From positions 62,001 to 126,000 of the forward strand of contig JAMFTG010000137.1 of NCBI GenBank assembly GCA_023974075.1: a stretch of 64,000 nucleotides of DNA. Reading direction: 5' to 3'. Of the stretch, positions 55,766-64,000 are shown in pieces; position 1 is the first letter of the stretch, and each line of letters starts with the position of its first letter. Source of the stretch: Chaenocephalus aceratus. Lineage: Eukaryota; Chordata; Actinopteri; Perciformes; Channichthyidae. The translations under genes and the position numbers were made by a program. The notes under the pieces were generated by a model. It worked only from the letters and a program-made list of their open reading frames with translations, did not search any database and had not been told where the DNA came from.

Positions 55766-56183
55766 AATGGGGGACAAAACCCAGTTAATGGGAGAAACCC
55801 AATGGGGGAACAAAACCCAGTTAATGGAAGAAACCCAATGGGGAACAAAACCCAGTTAATGGGAGAAACCCAATGGGGGAACAAAACCCAGTTAATGGGA
55901 GAAACCCAATGGGGGAACAAACCCAGTTATTGTGAAAAACCCAATGGGGAACAAAACCCAGTTAATGGGAGAACCCCAATGGGGAACAAAACCCAGTTAA
56001 TGGGAGAAACCCAATGGGGGAAAACCCCAGTTAATGGGAGAAACCCAATGGGGGAACAAAACCCAGTTAATGGGAGAAACCCAATGGGGAAACAAAACCC
56101 AGTTAATGGGAGAAAACCCCCAGTTAATGGGAGAAAAACCCCCAATTAATGGGAGAAACACAATGGGGGAAACAAACCCCAGT
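55766..56183. repeat. 35-bp minisatellite, block E1
   Basis: Unit GGGGAACAAAACCCAGTTAA, then TGGGAGAAACCCAAT (35 bp, 34-37 depending on homopolymer runs). About 12 units including shortened ones. E1 corresponds unit by unit to the last 410 bp of block E2 (59752-60166), offset about 3,984 bp. Confidence 0.95.
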
Positions 56184-56935
56184 CGCCTCAAACTACCTCC
56201 GCCTCACAATCAGCTCGCAAGTTAAAGTGTTCCAGATTGAGACCCCACTGCAACCCGGAGTTTATCTAGACATTACCCGAGTAGTTCAACGTGAGAAAGC
56301 CAATGCAAACACACTGTGATTGGCAATAAAATGGATGTCTCGCTGCCAGGTTTCCAGAATAAAGTCTGGTGATGTGTGATTGAGCTCCTGTGGAGATAAA
56401 ACAGCTCGTTGACAGGAGAATTCACAGTGAGCTTGTATAGGCATGTTGATGACGTTTCTAACAACACTGGTGTGAAAGAAACACATTCGAGGGTGACGAC
56501 GAAGAAGAAGAAGACATAAACATTTTCGAGAACAGAGACGACGAGATTCGGGATCTTCTGTCCGTAAAGGAAGAACCTCAAACGAGTTGAAGGAACAGCG
56601 AGATATTCTGATATTCGATATACGTGACCACTGCCTTTTTGCATCATGTCAAAGGCACCAACCCTCCCCTAAATTAAACGTAGCAGTGAGTGGGATAAGA
56701 AGCATCTGACAGTGGCCATCTTCCTGTTCTAAATTAAAACTCCAGACAATGGGAAGACCTGACTCTCTGGATTATAAACCAAAGGAAGGAAGTGATATAA
56801 TCAAATATCAAATCAAAGTTTATTTAAGAAGTCCAATATCACACATTCTACATTTGTCTCAGTGAACTTAAAGTTTGTACAGAATATGAATATACACCCT
56901 CTGTCCTTCTGACCCTCACATCGGACAAGGAAACC
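56184..56935 (+). repeat. Spacer S1 between minisatellite blocks
   Basis: About 750 bp of non-tandem sequence, nearly identical to 60167-60915. The right end (ATCAAAGTTTATTTAAGAAG, ACATCGGACAAGGAAACCCC) resembles a fish LINE/SINE-type untranslated region in which a GGAAAAACTCCC-type stretch precedes a GGGAGAAA-like segment. The 35-bp unit may derive from that segment. The middle contains a possible coding remnant (56490-56690). Confidence 0.9.
56490..56690 (+). pseudogene. Possible Myb/SANT-like domain remnant, copy 1
   Basis: An acidic run (Asp-Asp-Glu-Glu-Glu-Glu-Asp) is followed by RDDEIRDLLSVKEE, then, after a one-base frame change near 56585, by ELKEQRDILIFDIRDHC. The DEIRDLLSV helix followed by an IFDxI helix resembles fish Myb/SANT-like DNA-binding domains associated with transposons. 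The evidence is short motifs only; the frame is broken. Confidence 0.3.
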
Positions 56936-59900
56936 CCCAGTTAATGGGAGAAACCCAATGGGGGAACAAACCCAGTTAATGTGAGAAACCCAATGGGGAA
57001 CGAAACCCAGTTAATGGGAGAAACCCAATGGGGGAACAAAACCCAGTTATGGGAAGAAGCCCCCCAGTTAATGGGAGAAACCCAATGGGGGAACAAAACA
57101 ACCCAGTTAATGGGAGAAGGCCCCTCAGTTAATGGGAGAAACCCAATGGAGAAACAAACCCAGTTAATGTGAAAAACCCCCAGTTAATGGGAGAAACCAA
57201 ATGTGGAACAAACCCAGTTAATGGGAGAAAACCCAATGGGGAACAACCCCAGTTAATGGGAGAAACCAATGGATAAACAAACCCAGTTAATGTGAGAAAC
57301 CCCCCAGTTATTGGGAGAAACCCAATGGGAAACAAAACCCAGTTAATGGGAGAAACCCAATGGGGGAAAACCCCCAGTTGATGGGAGACACCCATGGGGA
57401 ACAAAACCGTGTTATGGGAGAAACCCCCAGTGAGAAACCCAATGGGGAACAAACCCACTTAATGGGAGAAACCCAATGGGGGAACAAACCCAGTTTAATG
57501 TGAGAAACCCAATGGGGAACAAAACCCAGTTAATGGGGAGAAACCCCCCAGTAATGGGAGAAACCCAATGGGGGAACAAAACCAGTTAATGGGAGAAACC
57601 CCCCCATTTAATGGGAGAAACCCAATGGGGAACAAAACCCAGTTAATGGGAGAAAGCCAATGGGGAACAAAACCCAGTTAATGGGAAAAACCCAATGGGG
57701 AACAAAACCCAGTTAATGGGAGAAACCCAATGGGGGAACAAAACCCAGTTAATGGGAGAAACCCAATGGGGGAACACACCCCAGTTAATGTTAGAAACTC
57801 AATGGGGGAACAAAACCCAGTTAATGGGAGAAACCCAATGGGGGAACAAACCCAGTTCTTGTGAAAAACCCAATGGGGAACAAAACCCAGTTAATGGGAG
57901 AAACCCAATGGGGAACAAAACCCAGTTAATGGGAGAAACTCCCCAGTTAATGGGAGAACCCCAATGGGGAACAACCCCGTTAATGGGAGAAACCCCCAGT
58001 TAATGGGAGAAACCAAATGGGGGAACAAACCCCAGTTAATGTGAGAAACCCCCCAGTTAATGGGAGAAACCCAATGGAGAAACAAACCCAGTTAATGTGA
58101 AAAAACCCCAGTTAATGGGAGAAACCAAATGGGGAACAAACCCAGTTAATGGGAGAAACCCAATGGGGAACAACCCCAGTTAATGGGAGAAACCCAATGG
58201 AGAAACAAACCCAGTTAATGGGAGAAACCCAATGGGGGAACAAAACCCAGTTAATGTGAGAAACCCCCCAGTTAATGGGAGAAACCCAATGGGGAACAAA
58301 CCCAGTTAATGTGAAAAACCCCCAGTTAATGGGAGAAACCCAATGGAGAAACAAACCCAGTTAATGTGAAAAACCCCCAGTTAATGGGAGAAACCAAATG
58401 GGGAACAAACCCAGTTAATGGGAGAAACCCAATGGGGAACAACCCCAGTTAATGGGAGAAACCCAATGGAGAAACAAACCCAGTTAATGGGAGAAACCCC
58501 CCAGTTATTGGGAGAAACCCAATGGGGAACAAAACCCAGTTAATGGAGAAACCCAATGGGGGAACAAACCCAGTTAATTTGAGAAACCCAATGGAGAACA
58601 AAACCCAGTTAATGGGAGAAACCCCCCAGTTAATGGGAGAAACCCAATGGGGAACAAAACCCAGTTAATGGGAGAAACCCAATGGGGGAAAACCCCCAGT
58701 TGATGGGAGACCCCAATGGGGAACAAAACCGTGTTAATGGGAGAAACCCAATGGGGAACAAAACCCAGTTCATGGGAGAAACCCAATGGGGGAACAAACC
58801 CAGTTAATGTGAGAAACCCAATGGGGAACAAAACCCAGTTAATGGGAGAAACCCCCAGTTAATGGGAGAAACCCAATGGGGAACAAAACCCAGTTAATGG
58901 GAGAAAGCCAATGGGGAACAAAACCCAGTTAATGGGAGAAACCCCCCAGTTAATGGGAGAAACCCAATGGGGAACAAAACCCAGTTAATGGGAGAAAGCC
59001 AATGGGGGAACAAAACCCAGTTAATGGGAGAAACCCCCCAGTTAATGGGAGAAACCCAATGGGGAACAAAACCCAGTTAATGGGAGAAAGCCAATGGGGA
59101 ACAAAACCCAGTTAATGGGAGAAACCCAATGGGGAACAAAACCCAGTTAATGGGAGAAACCCAATGGGGGAACAAAACCCAGTTAATGGGAGAAACCCAA
59201 TGGGGAACACACCCCAGTTAATGTTAGAAACCCAATGGGGGAACAAAACCCAGTTAATGGGAGAAACCCAATGGGGGAACAAAACCCAGTTAATTGGAGA
59301 AACCCAATGGGGGAACAAACCCAGTTATTGTGAAAAACCCAATGGGGAACAAAACCCAGTTAATGGGAGAAACCCAATGGGGAACAAAACCCAGTTAATG
59401 GGAGAAACTCCCCAGTTAATGGGAGAACCCCAATGGGGAACAAACCCCAGTTAATGGGAGAAACCCAATGGGGGAAAAACCCCAGTTAATGGGAGAAACC
59501 CAATGGGGAACAAAACCGTGTTAATGGGAGAAACCCAATGGGGGAACAAAACCCAGTTAATGGGAGAAACACAATGGGGAACAAAACCGTGTTAATGGGA
59601 GAAACCCATTAACTGGGAGAAAACCCATTAACTGGGAGAAACCTAATGGGGAACAAAACCCAGTTAATGGGAGAAGCCCAATGGGGGAACAAAACCGAGT
59701 TAATGGGAGAAACCCAATGGGGAACAAAACCCAGTTGATGGGAGAAAACCAATGGGGGACAAAACCCAGTTAATGGGAGAAACCCAATGGGGGAACAAAA
59801 CCCAGTTAATGGAAGAAACCCAATGGGGAACAAAACCCAGTTAATGGGAGAAACCCAATGGGGGAACAAAACCCAGTTAATGGGAGAAACCCAATGGGGG

Positions 59901-60166
59901 AACAAACCCAGTTATTGTGAAAAACCCAATGGGGAACAAAACCCAGTTAATGGGAGAACCCCAATGGGGAACAAAACCCAGTTAATGGGAGAAACCCAAT
60001 GGGGGAAAACCCCAGTTAATGGGAGAAACCCAATGGGGGAACAAAACCCAGTTAATGGGAGAAACCCAATGGGGAAACAAAACCCAGTTAATGGGAGAAA
60101 ACCCCCAGTTAATGGGAGAAAACCCCCAATTAATGGGAGAAACACAATGGGGGAACAAACCCCAGT
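56936..60166. repeat. 35-bp minisatellite, block E2
   Basis: About 3.2 kb. Units come in a long form (AACAAAACCCAGTTAATGGG, AGAAACCCAATGGGG) and a short form (AGAAACCCCCCAGTTAATGG), with scattered variants: TAATGTGAG, TAATGTTAG, GTTATTGTG, GTGTTAATG, TTGATGG. Near 59600 two units run as inverted words (CCCATTAACTGGGAG). Variants recur in block E3 at an offset of about 3.98-3.99 kb. Confidence 0.96.
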
Positions 60167-60915
60167 CGCCTCAAACTACCTCCGCCTCCACTCACAATCA
60201 GCTCGCAAGTTAAAGTGTTCCAGATTGAGACCCCACTGCAACCCGGAGTTTATCTAGACATTACCCGAGTAGTTCAACGTGAGAAAGCCAATGCAAACAC
60301 ACTGTGATTGGCAATAAAATGGATGTCTCGCTGCCAGGTTTCCAGAATAAAGTCTGGTGATGTGTGATTGAGCTCCTGTGGAGATAAAACAGCTCGTTGA
60401 CAGGAGAAATTCACAGTGAGCTTGTATAGGCATGTTGATGACGTTTCTAACAACACTGGTTTGAAAGAAACACATTCGAGGGTGACGACGAAGAAGAAGA
60501 AGACATAAACATTTTCGAGAACAGAGACGACGAGATTCGGGATCTTCTGTCCGTAAAGGAAGAACCTCAAACGAGTTGAAGGAACAGCGAGATATTCTGA
60601 TATTCGATCTACGTGACCACTGCCTTTTTGCATCATGTCAAAAGGCACCAACCCTCCCCTAAATTAAACGTAGCAGTGAGTGGGATAAGAAGCATCTGAC
60701 AGTGGCCATCTTCCTGTTCTAAATTAAAACTCCAGACAATGGGAAGGACCTGACTCTCTGGATTATAACCAAAGGAAGGAAGTGATATAATCAATATCAA
60801 ATCAAAGTTTATTTAAGAAGTCCAATATCACACATTCTACATTTGTCTCAGTGAACTTAAAGTTTGTACAGAATATGAATAGACACCCTCTGTCCTTCTG
60901 ACCCTCACATCGGAC
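60167..60915 (+). repeat. Spacer S2 between minisatellite blocks
   Basis: Near-identical to S1 with a handful of single-base changes, a CACTCA-type insertion near 60188 and small indels. Same order of landmarks, including the possible Myb/SANT-like remnant at about 60475-60680. Confidence 0.92.
60475..60680 (+). pseudogene. Possible Myb/SANT-like domain remnant, copy 2
   Basis: Same motifs and the same frame change as copy 1, plus one substitution in the IFD helix region, so the break predates the duplication. Non-functional. Confidence 0.3.
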
Positions 60916-63900
60916 AAGGAAACCCCCAGTTAATGGGAGAAACCCAATGGGGGAACAAAACCCAGTTAATGTGAGAAACCCAATGGGAGACGAAACCCAG
61001 TTAATGGGAGAAACCAATTGGGGAACAAAACCCAGTTAATGGGAGAAGCCCCCCAGTTAATGGGAGAAACCCAATGGGGGAACAAAACCCAGTTAATGGA
61101 GAAGCCCCTCAGTTAATGGGAGAAACCCAATGGAGAAACAAACCCAGTTAATGTGAAAAACCCCCAGTTAATGGGAGAAACCAAATGGGGAACAAACCCA
61201 GGTTAATGGGAGAAAACCCAATGGGGAACAACCCCAGTTAATGGGAGAAACCCAATGGAGAAACAAACCCAGTTAATGTGAGAAACCCCCCAGTTATTGG
61301 GAGAAACCCAATGGGGAACAAAACCCAGTTAATGGGAGAAACCCAATGGGGGAAAACCCCCAGTTGATGGGAGACACCCAATGGGGAACACAACCGTGTT
61401 AATGGGAGAAACCCCCCAGTGAGAAACCCAATGGGGAACAAAACCCACTAATGGGAGAAACCCAATGGGGGAACAACCCAGTTTAATGTGAGAAACCCAA
61501 TGGGAACAAAACCCAGTTAATGGGATAAACCCCCCAGTTAATGGAGAAACCCAATGGGAACAAAACCCAGTTAATGGGAGAAAACCCCCCAGTTAATGGG
61601 AGAAACCCAATGGGGAACAAAACCCAGTTAATGGGAGAAAGCCAATGGGGAAACAAAACCCATTAATGGGAGAAACACAATGGGGAACAAAACCCAGTTA
61701 ATGGGAGAAACCCAATGGGGGAACAACAAACCCAGTTAATGGGAGAAACCCAATGGGGGAAACACACCCAGTTAATGTTAGAAACTCAATGGGGGAAACA
61801 AAACCCGTTAATGGGAGAATCCACAATGGGGGGAACAAACCCAGTTCTTGTGAAAAACCCAATGGGGAACAAACCCAGTTAATGGGAGAAACCCAATGGG
61901 GAACTAAACCCAGTTAATGGGAGAAACTCCCCAGTTAATGGGAGAACCCCAATGGGGAACAAACCCCAGTTAATGGGAGAAACCCCAAGTTAATGGGAGA
62001 AACCAAATGGGGGAACAAACCCCAGTTAATGTGAGAAACCCCCCAGTGAATGGGAGAAACCCAATGGAGAAACAAACCCAGTTAATGTGAAAAACCCCCA
62101 GTTAATGGGAGAAAACCAAATGGGGAACAAACCCAGTTAATGGGAGAAACCCAATGGGGAAACCCCCCAGTTAATGGGAGAAACCGAATGGAGAAAAAAA
62201 CCAGTTAATGGGAGAAACCCCCCAGTTAATGGGAGAAAACCCAATGGGGGAACAAACCCAGTTAATGTGAGAAACCCCCCAGTTAATGGGAGAAAACCCA
62301 ATGGGGAACAACCCAGTTAATGTGAAAAACCCCCAGTTAATGGGAGAAAACCCAATGGAGAAACAAACCCAGTTAATATGAAAAACCCCAGTTAATGGGA
62401 GAAACCAAATGGGGAACAACCCAGTTAATGGGAGAAACCCAATGGGAAACAACCCCAGTTAATGGGAGAAACCCATGGAGAAACAAAACCCAGTTAATGG
62501 GAGAAACCCCCAGGTTATTGGGAGAAACCCAATGGGGAACAAACCCAGTTAATGGGAGAAACCCAATGGGGGAACAAACCCAGTTAATTTGAGAAAACCC
62601 AATGGAGAACAAAACCCAGTTAATGGGAAGAGAAACCCCCCAGTTAATGGGAGAAACCCAATGGGAACAAAACCCAGTTATGGGAGAAACCCAATGGGGG
62701 AAAACCCCCAGTTGATGGGAGACACCCAATGGGGAAACAAACTGTGTTAATGGGAGAAACCCAATTGGGGAACAAAACCCAGTTAATGGGAGAAAACCCA
62801 ATGGGGAACAAACCCAGTTAATGTGAGAAACCCAATGGGAACAAAACCCAGTTAATGGGAGAAAAACCCCCAGTTAATGGGAGAAACCCAATGGGGGAAC
62901 AAAACCCAGTTAATGGGAGAAACCCCCCAGTTAATGGGAGAAACCCAATGGGGAACAAAACCCAGTTAATGGGAGAAAGCCAATGGGGAACAAAACCCAG
63001 TTAATGGGAGAAACCCAATGGGGAACAAAACCCAGTTAATGGGAGAAACCCAATGGGGAACAAAACCCAGTTAATGGGAGAAACCCAATGGGGGAACACA
63101 CCCCAGTTAATGTTAGAAACCCAATGGGGAACAAAACCCAGTTAATGGGAGAAACCCCCCAGTTAATGGGAGAAACCCAATGGGGAACAAAACCCAGTTA
63201 ATGGGAGAAACCCCCCAGTTAATGGGAGAAACCCAATGGGGAACAAACCCAGTTAATGTGAAAAACCCCCAGTTAATGGGAGAAACCCAATGGAGAAACA
63301 AACCCAGTTAATATGAAAAACCCCACCCCCAGTTAATGGGAGAAACCAAATGGGGAACAAACCCAGTTAATGGGAGAAACCCAATGGGGAACAACCCCAG
63401 TTAATGGGAGAAACTCAATGGAGAAACAAACCCAGTTAATGGGAGAAACCCCCCAGTTATTGGGAGAAACCCAATGGGGAACAAAACCCAGTTAATGGGA
63501 GAAACCCAATGGGGGAACAAACCCAGTTAATTTGAGAAACCCAATGGAGAACAAAACCCAGTTAATGGGAGAAACCCCCCAGTTAATGGGAGAAACCCAA
63601 TGGGGAACAAAACCCAGTTAATGGGAGAAACCCAATGGGGGAAAACCCCCAGTTGATGGGAGACACCCAATGGGGAACAAAACTGTGTTAATGGGAGAAA
63701 CCCAATGGGGAACAAAACCCAGTTAATGGGAGAAACCCAATGGGGAACAAACCCAGTTAATGTGAGAAACCCAATGGGGAACAAAACCCAGTTAATGGGA
63801 GAAACCCCCCAGTTAATGGGAGAAACCCAATGGGGGAACAAAACCCAGTTAATGGGAGAAACCCCCCAGTTAATGGGAGAAACCCAATGGGGAACAAAAC

Positions 63901-64000
63901 CCAGTTAATGGGAGAAAGCCAATGGGGAACAAAACCCAGTTAATGGGAGAAACCCAATGGGGACAAAAACCCAGTAATGGGAGAAACCCATGGGGGAACA
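60916..64000. repeat. 35-bp minisatellite, block E3 (runs off the window)
   Basis: Follows block E2 unit by unit at an offset of about 3.98 kb. Compared with E2 it has many more one-base length differences in A, C and G runs (for example AACAACCC, AAAACCCCCC, GGGGGGAAC between 61400 and 62850). The block continues past the window end. Confidence 0.95.

Overview
The window looks like intergenic or intronic DNA from a teleost fish, probably a spiny-rayed (acanthomorph) species. This rests on the repeat content: many short hAT elements with intact 8-bp target-site duplications, PIF/Harbinger and Tc1/mariner remnants, TTAA-flanked MITEs, tRNA-derived SINEs with recognisable A and B boxes, LINE fragments with YADD or CCHC-type motifs, and long GT/CA microsatellites. 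I found no host protein-coding gene, rRNA or tRNA gene I could defend. The long open frames (up to about 1,245 codons) are all artefacts of minisatellites whose period is divisible by three.

Layout. 1-10 kb: LINE tails, an LTR-like element carrying a 33-bp minisatellite, a truncated MITE, and a decayed ~430-bp tandem repeat (6.9-9.3 kb) interrupted by LINE pieces. 10-25 kb: transposon-dense ground with hAT copies at 10.4, 11.0, 13.9, 20.8 and 23.8 kb, a MITE, SINEs, a head-to-head pair of Harbinger-type elements (16.5 and 17.5 kb), and a fold-back Tc1-type derivative at 22.2-22.8 kb. 26-27.6 kb: array A of a 57-bp minisatellite. 28-31.4 kb: a TTAA-flanked MITE, then a 2.6-kb hAT holding a LINE insertion and a 39-bp minisatellite. 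31.7-35.0 kb: a 25-bp minisatellite of about 134 units. 35.6-36.5 kb: a hAT inside a hAT. 37.1-40.7 kb: array B of the 57-bp family, with higher-order structure. 42-46 kb: two hAT copies and a SINE. 46.6-49.3 kb: arrays C and D of the 57-bp family, in the opposite orientation. 50.9-55 kb: LINE tail, LTR-like element and two more hAT copies. 55.8-64 kb: a 35-bp minisatellite in three blocks, with two near-identical ~750-bp spacers forming a ~3.98-kb tandem duplication that runs off the window.

The parts do not form a pathway. What links them is history: mobile elements inserted repeatedly, short segments inside several of them were amplified into tandem arrays, and some arrays were amplified again in blocks. 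Minisatellites alone cover about 18 kb. The best observations are (1) an unexpanded, single-unit version of the 33-bp minisatellite in a second copy of its host element; (2) one 57-bp family in four arrays and both orientations; (3) the 14/15-unit higher-order structure of array B; and (4) two classes of hAT elements whose termini and target-site duplications agree with two known target preferences. I did not find an unknown gene system.
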